Of a stretch of DNA of 64,000 nt, positions 48,501 through 60,100 are shown one piece after another. The first letter of the stretch is position 1; every line of letters starts with the position of its first letter. The notes below the pieces were generated by a model. That model saw only the letters and a list, made by a program, of their open reading frames with translations, searched no databases and had not been told where the DNA came from. This DNA is from Klebsormidium nitens (Eukaryota > Streptophyta > Klebsormidiophyceae > Klebsormidiales > Klebsormidiaceae), in NCBI GenBank assembly GCA_000708835.1, contig DF237094.1, forward strand, positions 62,001 through 126,000. Direction: 5' to 3'. A program made the translations under genes and the position numbers.

Positions 48501-50325
48501 AATTCGTTGCGCAGGCCTTTGCGCGCTTTCTTGTACGAAGAGGGCAACCTAGCGCGTGCGCGCCTCCTGTTCCGGCGCGCCACTCTCCCGGATCACGTCA
48601 CCAGCCCAGTTGGCAGGTTTCACTCTTGGGCTTTTATTCAACTCCCGGGTTCTTCTCGACCTTCTGACGGGCGGATCGAAAATGGTTTGTGCAGGCCTTT
48701 GCGCGCTTTTTGTACGACGAGGGCGACCTTGCGCGCGCGCGCCTCCTGTTCCGGCGGGCCACTCTCCTGGATCCACGTCACCAGCCCAGCTGGCAGGCGT
48801 GGGCGATTATCGAGTGGAAGGAAGGGAACGTGCCCAAGGCGCGGGAGCTCTTCCAAAAGGGCGTCTGGGCGGCGCCCGGGAACAACGCTGATGTCGTCAA
48901 AGTGTTCCAGGTGGGTGGATCGTTGGACGTGGCTGACGTTGCTGGCCGGAGGGTCCGACGTTGCTGGGGGGCTTCTGTTTAGGGCTCTGCAGGGCCCCAG
49001 AATCTCACTGACTTCTTCCAGCTAAACGGACAGCTTGACGCCTCCTTCCCTGTGACCATCTTATCATCTTATGAGGCAGCCGGTATGATGTTTGGACGTC
49101 GATTTCCAGTTAACGAGGCAAAGGCCATGCATAGACCACCAAGCTTGTACTTTGTCACCGCCCTCACTAAGTGCCGTCCGAAGTTGTGAGCGTCAGGGAC
49201 AGCAGCGGATGTCAGGCACATTGACGCCCATCTCAAGCGAAAGCGAAGGTTGGGCCAGAAACAAATACGAGCGTCCTTGCTTGCAGGCGTGGGGCGTGTT
49301 GGAGGAGCGGCAGGGCAATCTGACTGTTGCACGCGAGTTGTATAAGTGCGCGCTCAAGGCCGACCCAACGAGCGTCCTCACTTGGGAGGTGAGTTCTGGG
49401 CGCACGCGCGCATCGGTGTCTCGCGAGTGGCTTTCAAAACGGCTTGAGGAGTTCTTATAAGATCCAGCTTTGATTTGGAAGAGTGAAATTCCTTGTCGTG
49501 CATCTTTTCTTGGGAGGTGGATCCCGGCGCATGCGCACAATGCGACAATACGATAGTCTCGGCTCGCATCCATAAACATCTTGCAAGCAGACTTCAGGAT
49601 ACATAAGTCACCGGGTAGAAAATGATCGAGCGTGACGTCACGTGGATAGACGTGGGTGCAAACTGCGCAGCTGATTGGTTGCCAAGGATTCCAAAGCTTC
49701 CGAGTGATGCGAGTGGAATTACAAACGTCTTAGCCGGAGTCGTATGCGGACATAGCGTTGTTTGGAAGAGCTAAGCTCCTTGGTCGTGCAAATGGCAACT
49801 TATTGCAGGTTCCGCACCTTCTGAGAACGCACTTACTGACAAGGTCATCAGATGCGTGCCCATTTTCACGTTGGTTGAGAAATGACGTTCACAGTGTCGG
49901 CAGCAGTCATTTTGCCATCGTTCTCTTTTGTGATAGCTTTTGTGAATGTGTCGGAAGCCCAGCGCTCGTAGGCCAGATGTTCATTCAGTAGGAGCCTACT
50001 TCACCAAGATGCAGGAACGATTATTTTCATTTCACTCCGCCACCAGGTGGAAGATCGCAAACTACTTGGGTTTACTGAGTTAACCCTTCCCTTCTTCGCG
50101 CAGTCGTGGGCGCTGTTGGAGGAACATGTGGGGAACATTTTCCGTGCGGACGAGCTCCGGCGGCTGTGCATGCAGCAGCAAACGGAAGTCGTTTCCGTCG
50201 ACCTGAGCCTCACGGAGGTGCTCGCGCCGGCGTTTAGCAAGATCAAAGAGTGGTTCAATTTCAAGGACAAGATACCGCTTGACAAGCAGATTCGCGCGTC
50301 GAGGGTTAGGGTTGAGGACGATTGA
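42534..50325 (+). CDS. HCF107: HCF107/Mbb1-like chloroplast RNA-stability factor (HAT/TPR repeats)
   Basis: Nine exons in phase: 42534-44090, 44662-44793, 45429-45572, 46341-46531, 47249-47431, 47751-47886, 48695-48910, 49287-49388 and 50104-50325, giving 960 residues. Exon 1 (519 codons) has a plastid-type leader (MAQAKVSGQACSSSCC...) and a long charged, poorly conserved linker. From NLDLDLYRARNL on, the sequence is a run of about eleven HAT/TPR helix pairs of 34 residues (WHGWGKLEKRDGNLVKAK, WQAWALLEAECGNAAKAR). The order and wording match plant HCF107 up to its C-terminal basic/acidic tail (FNFKDK). Plant HCF107 binds the 5' end of psbH RNA in the stroma, protects it and aids translation. 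The ATG at 42534 is the first in frame. Exon 1 is far longer than in land plants. Four introns carry decayed copies of adjacent exons. Confidence 0.9.
45100..45165 (+). repeat. Short tandem repeat in the second HCF107 intron
   Basis: Three to four copies of GGAGACCTGAAAGAGGT or a close variant stand in a row. No function is apparent. Confidence 0.65.
46618..46808 (+). repeat. Two decayed copies of the 3' end of HCF107 exon 4
   Basis: The end of exon 4 with its donor (46480-46540, AACTGCCCCACCAATGCGTGAG) recurs at 46618-46676 with a few changes and an intact GTGAGT. It recurs again at 46745-46808 with many changes and no donor. The period is 128-140 bases. Decay increases with distance from the true exon. 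Confidence 0.8.
47046..47165 (+). repeat. Decayed copy of the 5' end of HCF107 exon 5
   Basis: About 160 bases before exon 5 a copy of its upstream flank and first 75 bases is present (CAGGAGCTTGCG...AATACTTCGATAAGAGC against CAAGAGCTCGCG...AGTACTTCGAGAAGGGC). The acceptor is lost and the frame is broken. Confidence 0.7.
48186..48690 (+). repeat. Array of three decayed copies of HCF107 exon 7
   Basis: Copies start at 48186, 48346 and 48515, each after a TTGCAG or GCGCAG acceptor. They precede the true exon at 48695, with offsets of 160, 169 and 180 bases. The copy at 48515 is nearly identical but frameshifted by one base at codon 6. The copy at 48346 keeps its frame for 15 codons and then has TAG at 48391-48393. 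The copy at 48186 is the most diverged. Repeated sequence includes the intron between copies. Confidence 0.85.
49500..49830 (+). repeat. Decayed copies of the exon 8 donor region of HCF107
   Basis: The junction CTTGGGAGGTGAG at the end of exon 8 (49388), and about 110 bases of intron after it, recur. There is a junction copy at about 49507 (CTTGGGAGGTGGATCC). A TTTGGAAGAG...CTTGGTCGTGCA block at about 49762 echoes the block at about 49472. Repeat borders are approximate. Confidence 0.5.
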
Positions 50326-51853
50326 AACCAGGTTTGAGTCGGAAATACTGTTGCCTCGCTTGGCTGCGGGGGCAGCACCGTCCGCTCCTCGAAAGTGGAC
50401 GGCAGTCTTGCTAGTGACTCTTATACAAGTACAATCTGATGGTTGCTTCACACGTGTGTGACTCGAAGGCTTTATGGGCATGTTTCAGCTCATGGTGGTC
50501 TTTCTTTGTTTTGCAACGTGCGCTTTCTGTCCACAAAGTTGCACAAGCTCTGAACACTGTTCTCAAAATGCTCGACAACCATGCTCGTGTCGGAGTCTAC
50601 TCTATAGTGATGGGTGTACTCACCTATGTACGATCGGTGTCACGGGTCAATTATTGCCTGTGCCTAGCTCAAAGTCTGAACGCTTCTTGCACAATGCTCG
50701 TTTTGATGTTGGTTTGCGCAGAGCATGCGTGCTCTTCAAACTTCCGATGCATGGTGTCCCAGGCCCGATCCCAATGCACGCTCAACTTGGCAACTTGGCC
50801 GTAGTCCCAGCTCCATGCTCATCATATATTACTCTCAAGTTTTATGAGCGATTCGCCTAGCGCCACCTGGCGCTTTGAAATCCTGATGCTATTTGTGACG
50901 CGCGGGTGACATGTCGTTTGAGTCTGTGACGACCCATGCAGGAATCTAGTTATGACGCGCGTACGTTGCTACGACCGTCGAAGCCGGCGCCCGTATCGGA
51001 TGCATATGACGTCCAAGCTGGGAAATCGTGGGGATCCCTCCGAGGTCCACGTCGTAGTCAATCATGACATATGCAACCTTTCAATGATGGTTCTGCCCAG
51101 CAGTATGCCTGGCAACGGCGCCTTGCAGTCACTGCAATAGGCTATACCTACTTCGCGGTGTGTTCCATCATGGACCAATGATGGGAATGGAGAGCGCTTT
51201 GCGTACAGATAGGGGGAGGCAATTGGCACAACGTCGGATCGAGGACTGCAGACTTCAGCATTTCGAATGGCGCCTGAGAATGTCAACTCTCTGAGCAGCT
51301 CAGCGCTCCTTTCTTGAACTCTTTGATGGAAAAAACTGCTGTCTCCTCACTCATTCTCAAAGACGCAGTACGTCCTTGCAGCTCACGTTGCCCCTTCATT
51401 GCGTCTCCAAAATCTCTGTCACTTTGCAGTTTACCATCTTGCGCCAGCTCATCCACTGAGAGTTGAAGCAGAATGCAGACAAACTTGCAGCTTTTTTTGG
51501 CGAAGCTTTTGAGCTAAAATCTGCTAAGTCCAGATGGAAACTGCTTCAATTGGATACAATTTAGTTCGTGAAGGGCTGATCCAGGTACTAGCTGGCTAGG
51601 GGGCTATTGGGAAAGGGGCCTAGGGGGCTCACTTCTGTGCCTAAGCCTTTCGGAGTTGGGTACAACAAACCCCGAGTACGAATTATGTTGGCGCCGGCAT
51701 CAGTGATGTGACTCGTTTTCAGCATCATACCCGTGCTGTTCCTCTCGCTGTTTGAGTCAACCTGAAGGGAGAGTTTGCACAGTTGCCTCAAATCAACAGA
51801 GAGTTGGATAAGGGCTTGGGAGAGCCCACAGCAATTGTTGCCAGCTGAAAGCG
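50326..51853. other. Intergenic region; no gene recognised
   Basis: The 1.5 kb between the HCF107-like stop and the universal stress gene start has overlapping plus-strand frames at 50439-50860 without a domain or matching splice sites. It probably contains the HCF107 3' untranslated region and the next promoter. Confidence 0.4.
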
Positions 51854-54300
51854 ATGCGCGCAAGCATGGATGACTTATCGGGAAAACAGCCATCAGCGCG
51901 CAAGATCCTGATACCCATCAGCGACTCTCCTGAAAGCAAAGCGGCCCTGGTATGGGCAGTCGAGAATCTCATCCGGAAGGAAGACCAGGTGTTGCTCTAT
52001 CACATGGTCAAGACGCCAACACTAATTCCCACTGCAAGTAAGTTACTCATTCCCAGACATGGTTTGTCAAAGAAGGAGTTGACTTTGGAGGGCAGCTGAG
52101 GAACTCAGGTTTGGAACAAACAGCTGTGCATTGATTGAAATATAGGTGAAGATGAATTAAATTCTTTTCAGCTCATGCCTTTCAAGGGTTTCTACGGGAT
52201 GAGTAGCATGACTTCAGTCCACCACCACGTCAGGTGGCATTGCAATCATGCCTCTTCTTTTCTCCAGATTGATTCAGTACCTGCCTGGATTGCTGGTTGC
52301 CAGATCCAACTCAAAGCTCTAGAGTTCCTCCCTTCTAGAGTTAGCATCAAAACTCCCGCCAATAGTTGCAGTATTTCACTCTTACAATGAAGTGCGCCAT
52401 TGCCAGGGCTTGGGCACACATGCAATCACGGATAGCAAGAGAAAGCTTTCTAGACAAAGCAATCGAATAAAGCATCAAAGACAAGTATATAAGCAAGTCA
52501 AACCTGCCTTGCAGTGGGAATGGTACCCTACTCGGGGGCCTCGCCTGCGATGCAAAAGGCGCACGTTCTAGTTGCGACAGCGGACGGGACCAAGTTGCTG
52601 CGCAGCTTGCAAGCCTACGGCACAAACAAAAAGGTGGGCATGAGGAAAACATATTGATTACATCATGCTAGCGTGATGACGGCAATAAAGTACGCTGGAT
52701 TGCTGTGCCCAGCTGTAGTTTGATTAACTGAATCCGCATCCCTACTCTTACATTCTTCATCGTCTGTAACACCGTTTCAACAAAATTTCATGGTTGTGTT
52801 GGTGTCTATGCTTTTGATAGTAATGCCGTCAGGGCCAGCAGCATTCGCCCAACTGTATTTATCCAACTTCGACCACACTGTCAAGTACATCCACTTTAGT
52901 GTACTGTTTTATAGGCCAATATGTAACCCATCTCATCTTTCACACCTTTCAAATACTTGCAGCATGGGATCCCCGTTCTCCGATCTGTCAGTGCCTTCCA
53001 AGCTAGGCAAGAAACATGCAAACCACACAAATCATCACTCCAGTCTTGAAAGTCCAGTCTTGTGTCCTTCCTCACATCCTTGGGGTCTTGTTCTGTGCAC
53101 CAGATCGATGTGACAATAGAGGTTGGACGGTGCGACAATCGACATGCAGAGCTACTGCGGAAGGCCAAAAAGGAGGCGGCGACGCTCCTGATCATGGGAG
53201 CTGGGGGATCCCCCAGATTCGGTCTGCGGTGGGTCGCTTTGTGCTTTTCTGGTTTTCAGGTCGTTCTCGATTCCCATTGCTCCTGAGACTTCTGGAACTG
53301 AGAAAGTTTTGGATTGCCCAATGCTTCCGAAATTGTGGGTGTCCTTATAAGCGGCTGCTTTCCGCTATGCTCAGGAGCTCTGTGCCCATTGGAGTTCTGG
53401 CGTTGGTAAAGTGAATGTTCGACGCTTGCGGGGGTTTTTCCATTTGACTTTGAAGAACGGCTTGAGTGGGGTGTGTCAGATAGCCTCAGCTCACCAGTTT
53501 GCATGCAGCTGGGTAAATGTACTTTGCCGTTGAGCAAAGGAAGCAAAGCCAATTCCTCCGTTTGTGACCGCTTTCTCTCTGATTGTACTTCTGGAACATC
53601 TGGGCTCGGACCAAACGATCGAAGCCCGTCTGTTGACTAAGGTCCCCTCCGTTCGAATACGCTTGTATCAAGGAAAGGAGGGCACAAGCAAAGCCTGACT
53701 TGAAACTGTCGTTCTTGCAAAGTTGTTCTCAAGGCAACCAGACTGACAAGCATCTCCACGATCAGACCCGCGTAATTTGACTTCAAAAGCGTTGGCTTCG
53801 TCCGAGAATGCAGCACAAAACAGCCCCGGCCTGTAGCCCTTCATTGCTAGCACGCGGCCCGGAGCGGACTTTCCACAGAGCACACGTTGGAATGGCAAGC
53901 AAGATCACTTTGAGTTCCATGCTACGACACAAAACGGCGACACCAAACGACACCAACGCGTCTAACAAGATGTCCAAAGCTCTAATCCTCGGTACTCCTC
54001 TTCTGCAGGTTGGGAAAAAAGCAAACCTTGTCGGCCCGCATCTGCCGGGACGCGGAGTGCCACGTCATCCTGGTTGACAAGAAAAAGCGCCCCACGATCC
54101 ACGCCAAATCTCCGGCGATCGAAAGCGTTGGCACCTCTCCTTCGGAACCCCGTGGGGAAGAGTCCGACAGCCGGGGACTATCCCCGGGGGGCGGTTTGGC
54201 GGGGATCCGGGCGAAGCTGGCCCTGGAAGTTCCGTCGGAGATAGTGCTCGGCGAGTTGGCGACTCCAAAGTTTGACGCCAGCCCAGCAAAGGCACAGTGA
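51854..54300 (+). CDS. Universal stress protein (USP) domain protein
   Basis: Exons 51854-52037, 52515-52633, 53104-53228 and 54009-54300 join in phase. Residues 1 to about 160 form a USP/adenine-nucleotide alpha-hydrolase-like fold: first strand KILIPISDS with a following helix (AALVWAVENLI), second strand DQVLLYHMV, then a helix with HAELLRKAKKEAATLLIMGAGGS and a last strand ECHVILV. USP domains bind ATP or AMP and act in stress signalling. A Ser/Pro/Gly-rich tail follows to a TGA at 54298-54300. A donor (GCACA|GTGAGC) overlaps that stop, so the gene may instead continue into 55045-57185, as in plant USP-coiled coil-kinase proteins. The ATG at 51866 has better context than 51854 and is an alternative start. 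The exon 3 end (53228) is the least certain. Confidence 0.65.
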
Positions 54301-54620
54301 GCCGCGTCTTAAACCTGGCTCTTGTGATCACCTAATCATTTGAGGTTTGGGAACCGTATGTTGTCCTGTTGGCAGTATCCGAAAATCTCGATAGACAATC
54401 AAAGACCTCGGACAGTGAGCTGCGTGTTAGCCTTTGATCACGTGACTGAACTTTCCTAAGCCATCCGAGGTTTTGGAACTGTATGTTGTCCTGCTGGCAG
54501 AATCCGAAAACCTCGGTAGACCGTGTTAGCTCTGGGTCTCGTGATTGAGCTTTCCTAACCCATTCAAGGTACGCTATCCTGCTGCCAGATTTCGAGAATC
54601 TCAGTAGACAAGCAGATCTA
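54300..54620 (+). repeat. Three tandem copies of a unit of about 110-120 bases starting at a splice donor
   Basis: The sequence right after the donor at 54297 (ACAGTGAGC...) recurs at about 54413 (ACAGTGAGCTGCG) and, more decayed, at about 54520. Each copy includes a TGTTGTCCTG(C/T)TGGCAG block or variant and a TCTCGATAGAC-type end. The unit again begins at an exon/intron junction. Confidence 0.75.
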
Positions 54621-55044
54621 ACTGAAGCCCGTTGAAAGCTGTCATATGCTGTTGTAGGCATCCTTCGCGTTCGCTTCATTGGGGAGAAACGGTACTGATT
54701 TGCGCTCAAAGGGCTCTCCCTGCGGATTTCGTTGAGCTTGTGATGCACAAGGCGTGGAATCAAAAGTAGGCGCTTCTCTTTGAAAGCGTTGCAAAAGCGA
54801 TGCACGGAAACCGTGTAGCTCAAACGTGCCCTCGACGACAATCTATAAGGCCCTGCTCTTTACTGGAAAAGAGTCCTTATACCATCCATATCATTTTTCG
54901 TTTGTTTGTTCAGGACATTGGCCTTCTAAGTACAAGGGTTTGATTACGGCCCGATCCCTTTTCAGATCGTCCGCATCAATCTTTGCTAAGTGCTGATTCC
55001 CTTTTCTTCCTTCTTGCTGAATCAAAGCCGTTCGTCTTCTACAG

Positions 55045-57185
55045 GAATGCAAGTAGCGCAACCCTCCCGCCAACACCCATAAGTGACGCTGCGCTGAACA
55101 CTGCGCCCTTCAACCCCTCTTCCCCGGTCGCAACTCCCAGCGACTGCGTTTCTCTCCCACCTCAAACATCTTCGGACGGTGCGCGCTCACACACGGGCGG
55201 CGCGCGCCACGGAATCGGACGGCGCGCGCGCACCAGCGGATGGCGAGCGCAAAGAATCGGACACCCCGCGCGCCCAATCGGACGGTTCTCGGACGTGCTC
55301 TCAATCCCGAGAGCTCTTCCCGCTGCCCGAATGGGACGCTGAGGGAAGGGCGGGCAGAGACGCGGACGCAAAGTCGGAGGGGAAGGTGACCGGAAAGGAG
55401 AAGATGAGCGGAACGGGAAAGGTGGGCGGAATGAAAACTGAAGATGCGGTCGGAAAGGAGCACGGAACAGGGGGCGGAAGGGGCGAGGTGGACGGTGAGC
55501 CCGAGCGAGGTTCGGACGCAAATGAGGAGGCTAAAGAAAATGCGGACGTAGTTGCTGACATCACTGCCGAAGCTCAAACGCCTCCGCTGGGGCGCGCGCG
55601 CGCGGGTGGTTCCGACTGTTCTTCGCTGACAGGAGTTCCTCAATCGGATGGAGCTTCACCGAGAGAAAAGGAGGGGCGCGCATTTTTGGCGACGCCCCGG
55701 CCCTTTGGTAATAGACTGGACGCGATCGGGGTGCAACTACCCAGCCCGAAGACCGGCACTGTTCGAAATGCGAAGCCGCCGCCGGGACCGTTGGAGTCCC
55801 CGTTCTGCAGTCCCCGCCGTGAAAAGCGGCCGATTCCGTCAGCGAAGGCGCTGATCAACCGGGTGTTTTTGGCTCTTAACGAGGCCACCTCTGCGGGGTC
55901 CATTAAACCAGACCCGTTTTCAAAACCGTTTCTAAGTCCGCCGTCAAACCCGGTGTCAAACCGTCGCAGAAGCCCCGCTCGGTCACTCAGATCCCGGGGG
56001 ATCCCTCCGCGGAAGCGCGCACCGGCGGACGGTTCCAGAGAGTCCCCGGTCGTCGGTTATCCGTCGATCTGGACGTTCGTGAAACCGCAGGTTACTGCGG
56101 GCCCCGTGTTCGGAGCATTGTCCGAAAATCTGTCCAACGATCATCCAGACGAAACGTTGCTGGACGATCGTTGGACGTGTGTCAGAAAGTCGCAAGACAG
56201 TCGACGGGCGTCCGCAAGACACTCGCTGGACGGCCAGTTGCCAGACTTCGGGCGGATGTCCGCCGGAAAGGCGCTGAGCGCTCGCCAGCTGTCCGCCGGA
56301 CACTTCTCGGACGTTCGCTGGCTGTCACCCGGACAGCCTCCGAACGGTCGCCGAACTTCTCTCGGAATTTCGCCGGACGCCCGCCGAACCTTCCGTGAAA
56401 CGGCACCGGACAGCCGGCGGAATTCCGCCAGACGCTCGCCGGACGCTTGCCGGACGTCCGAGGGGCGTCTGGGACGCTCGCCGACACCGTCCGAAAATCA
56501 GACGGGTGCCGAACCGGAGGCCTTGATAGCGCGGCTGAGGGAGCAAGTCGATCTACTGACGGAGATCGGCAGTCTGAGAGATAGAGAATTCGAAAACGTC
56601 GCGAGCCGCGCGAAGCAGGCGGAGAAGGCGGCGGAGGAACGAGAGAGGTGAGCTAACTTTGTGGGTTGCGAGGTTTCGACGGATGAATTTCGACATTTTC
56701 GAAGTTTGAGGAAAAACAGCCACGAAATTCTCCTCTCTTTGACCCTGTTTGGCTGTCCTGGTCCGACGAATGTCCTGCTGCGTACTCTCGTTAATCCTAG
56801 AGGGCGCTTTGAAAAGTTGAGTGTTTGGGTAGTGTTCTTTGGGCTCATCAAGTCTTCCGCTTTCTTCTTCCTTTTCTTTTCCTGTCCTTGATGGGAAGGT
56901 CTGATTAGCTCTTGTTCTCTCCATAAGTTTTCAGGTTCGGCCATTTCCTTTCCCGGAATTCGACATTGGAAAGCTCCGCTGATTTATAGCAGCTCGGATC
57001 AACACTAGTACGGGTTCATTTGCGCCCAAGCCAACCCGTTCCGCTGACCGCTGTCCGCTTCCGTTGTCGCAGGGCGCTCCTGACGGAAAAACTGATGCGG
57101 GAGGAGGCGGAACTCAAGGCGAGGCGGCTCGCCAACCAGATGGCGGCGTTGAGAGTGCATGCATCGCGCGCAAATGCGGGCGCTG
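55045..57185 (+). CDS. Ser/Arg-rich coiled-coil part, probably continuing the USP gene
   Basis: Two pieces are joined by a good junction (56647|57073). The first is about 1.6 kb, begins after TTCTACAG at 55045 and contains a 490-codon open frame (55179-56651). It is rich in Ser, Arg and Gly, has a repeat-rich middle, and ends in coiled coil (ALIARLREQVDLL, KAAEERER). The second piece continues the coil (EKLMREEAELKARRLANQM). A linker and coiled coil after a USP domain is the layout of plant class IX receptor-like cytoplasmic kinases, but I see no kinase motifs or U-box after 57185. The frame entering from 55045 is one base off the 490-codon frame. A small intron inside the CpG-rich repeats at 55160-55230, a slippage or an assembly error could explain this. 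It may be a truncated gene. Confidence 0.45.
56050..56500 (+). repeat. Degenerate GC-rich repeats encoding Ser/Arg/Asp-rich sequence
   Basis: A loose unit of about 24 bases built on CCGGACG and CGCCGGA recurs many times, giving plus-strand SPDxRRTS-like and minus-strand SGxxPAxVRR-like peptides. Both strands are open, as expected from the repeat, so openness alone is weak evidence for coding here. Confidence 0.6.
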
Positions 57186-60100
57186 GTAAGAGAAAGTTGA
57201 CTAAAATAGGAATTGATTCTATCTGCGTGGTGAGCGTTCAAGGCCTTTACGCAAGATCGTCTATCGCACTTTGATAGGCGAAATCGTCGAAGACTTCAAT
57301 GCAACAGATCTAGACGAGCGCTCATAGCGCTACTGAAACGTGCCAAGTTGCGCGCGAGTACGAGAGGCGTTTCCGAAGTTGATGGTAAGTATCACTCGGA
57401 AGTGTTCGGACAAGTCGTAACAAGATTCCGGCGCTGGTAACTTATGAAAAGAGCTGGTGGCCACAGACGGTCCAATAGGCTTTGCCAAGGACGAGCTTTC
57501 CGAGAGCTCGCGAAACGAGAGGTTCCTGAGCGTGCTCCCACGTTTTCCAATGACGTTCGTTCTTCCGTGGAATTGGGGAAGAACAACAGGAGAAAACTGG
57601 TGCACGGGAAAGGCGAAGTCAGGGAGGGGGTGAAAAGGGGCGACTGCAGTATTCAAGGGTTTGTTTACTTGGCAGGGATGCCAGGTTGCACGCTTTTGTG
57701 AGCTTAGGTATCTCAATATAGAGGGCGGAAGATCGCGTTTTTCTAAAATTCTACTAACCCGTATGTTATTCAGGTATCTCCGAATGCATTTGGGTGCTCC
57801 AACTTGGATAGAATCTATTGTTCTCAGATTTTGATGAGTATGTTTGGTAATCAACTCTGGGTGCTTATATATAATGTTTTTAACTCGTCTGCGTAGATTA
57901 GATGACGAGGCGCTCATCACGTCGGTCTGGTTGCAGCGTACTCTTCCCAAACCTTTCGCAAATCGTTTGGAGTTTGTCGTTGACCAAAGCTGCCAACAAG
58001 CATGGCTAACCACAAAAAGTCCCCCCCGCTTAGAAGGCAAGGACATCTTTCACGACTTGGTGTACTGTAGGCACTAGAATCGAAGCTTGCGTCAATCTGG
58101 GGTTTAGTGTTCCAGCTTATTTTTGGGTTTAGTGTTCAGCCCATCCTTTACCTTTGCAGATCGAACGCATCCCCCACCGCGCCGGTAGTTGCCATCCAGG
58201 AGGGTTTTTCCGTTCCGCACCTCAGCATTTCCTGGAGGGAATCCGCCGGACCGGGACACTAAAAGCCGACCTTCATTTGAACCTGATGAATTGAGTCTTT
58301 ACATAGGAGTCCCGCCGTCGCGTCCTAAGTTATCCACATTGCGCGCGCATCGTCTTTGCAGCTTAGAGCTGATGTCCAAGCCATCCGATATCGCGCGCGC
58401 GCGCGCCCCAATCACGTGCTTTGATTCTCGCACATGTACTGACGAAGAATCTGTCCAACATCAACCTCTGTAGATTAACTTCCCGAGATCTTGGTTCATC
58501 AGCTTTGCAGGAGTCCACATTAGGATTCAACGCGAAACTTTGTGGGATTTACAGACTGTATTCTAGCATCAACGGACTGTTTTAATTTGGAGCGTCTTGT
58601 CGGATCAGTAATTCTCGATCTGTGCATGCCACCTCATGCCTGAGACAAACAACAACATGATAGCCTGTATGAGGCGCTTAACGCACTGGCATGCTTCAAT
58701 GACAGTTTCCATCTGCTGATATGAATCTGACGGGCTCGATGCCCGGCCGCACATGTCTTGTATAGTGTGAGTCAATTGGTTTGATTCACGATTCCACGCA
58801 ACAGCCGCCATGTTCAGGCTGACCGTGAACTGCGCAGGCGGAATCAGTAGGAGCCGCGCGCCAAGCTTCAAGGCTTCGCGTGCACATGTGTATCATGGCA
58901 CACGTATACCTAGCTCAGTGTTCATTGAAGATCGTTGGATCGCACATACGCATGCATTTCCTAATTGCGGCTAGCATCATTGACGGTGTGATTTTAGTGC
59001 AACAGAGGTCGGAGCTTGAGGCATCATCCCCGCTTCTGCGGTCCGCAGGCTCTGTATCAACCGTCTGAGTATGACCCCAACAATCAATTATGTCACGCAA
59101 GCTAAGCAATCGTTGAATGAACATGCTGCTCGATTAATTGACTATGTCCGGGAAACATAGAACCGGTCCACACGTTGTTACCCCCGGGGCCCAGCGCTGC
59201 TTGAGTCAACATATGCACCCTAAGGGATCTTTTCTGAAACGACACACTCAGTACGTACATACGAATTAATGATCAACTCGGGTGCGCCCAAGAAAATCAT
59301 GGGTACGTACAAACGAAAACAATGATCAACTCGGACGCGCCAAGAGAATCATGGGCATATGTTTAGGTCATTTTGGATGTCGTGTCTTGCGGGGCGCGGC
59401 GGGTGTCGAGTGTGCTAGTTGCTCAAAAGACGAGCAATAGAATGGCCAGTCACTGGCTGGTGTGCACAGGCAGCCAGTTTTCACATACACATAACATTTT
59501 AGGACGTTACGAAAGCGCCGCATGGTTGGCCATCGCTCAACAAATTACTGCTCGTTGTTTTAAATTTGGCAATGATAAAGTGTCCCTTTGGATGACGTGC
59601 CGCTTGCACAGCAATCCAACCAGTTTCGCTCGTTTCCAAGATAGAACCCGCGAATGTAGCAACCTCGTTTGTCAATCATGATTGCGACCACTTCAACACA
59701 TAGAAAACTGTCAACGTCCCACTGGTACTCCCTCTGTCAATTAAAGCCGGCTGCACCATGCGGCCTGCAAGAGCAGCATACTATCTCAATTCATCTGCCT
59801 ATGTGCTTCTCAAATGGAGAAATTAGAAGCAGTGCGTCAACAGTGTACCTCAACAGTGTACCTTGTGTGCTCAGTCGTGACCACTGAAACCACATTCTGG
59901 GAGTCGCGTTACATATGAGCCCAAAGAAAATTACATACAGCAATGGTCGCCTGCCTTACCTTGCTTTTTGGAGTAACAAATCAACCCAGTGTCAGGACAG
60001 CAAAATTGCAAGGCAGTTGCCTTGCTTCACGGCCGCCGGAAGCGGATAGGCCCTCTGAATGCGGCGTCTGGATCCAGGGTGTTAGAGCCCTGTAAAGATT

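Noticed and set aside
55110-55643. Minus-strand open frame of 177 codons
   Set aside because: It is antisense to the CpG-rich repeats of the Ser/Arg-rich exon. All frames are long there because stop codons are rare.
57186-58500. Kinase domain after the USP coiled coil
   Set aside because: No Gly-rich loop, VAIK, HRD or DFG motif was found in plus-strand frames. Open pieces at 57444-57701 and 58189-58473 are not kinase-like.
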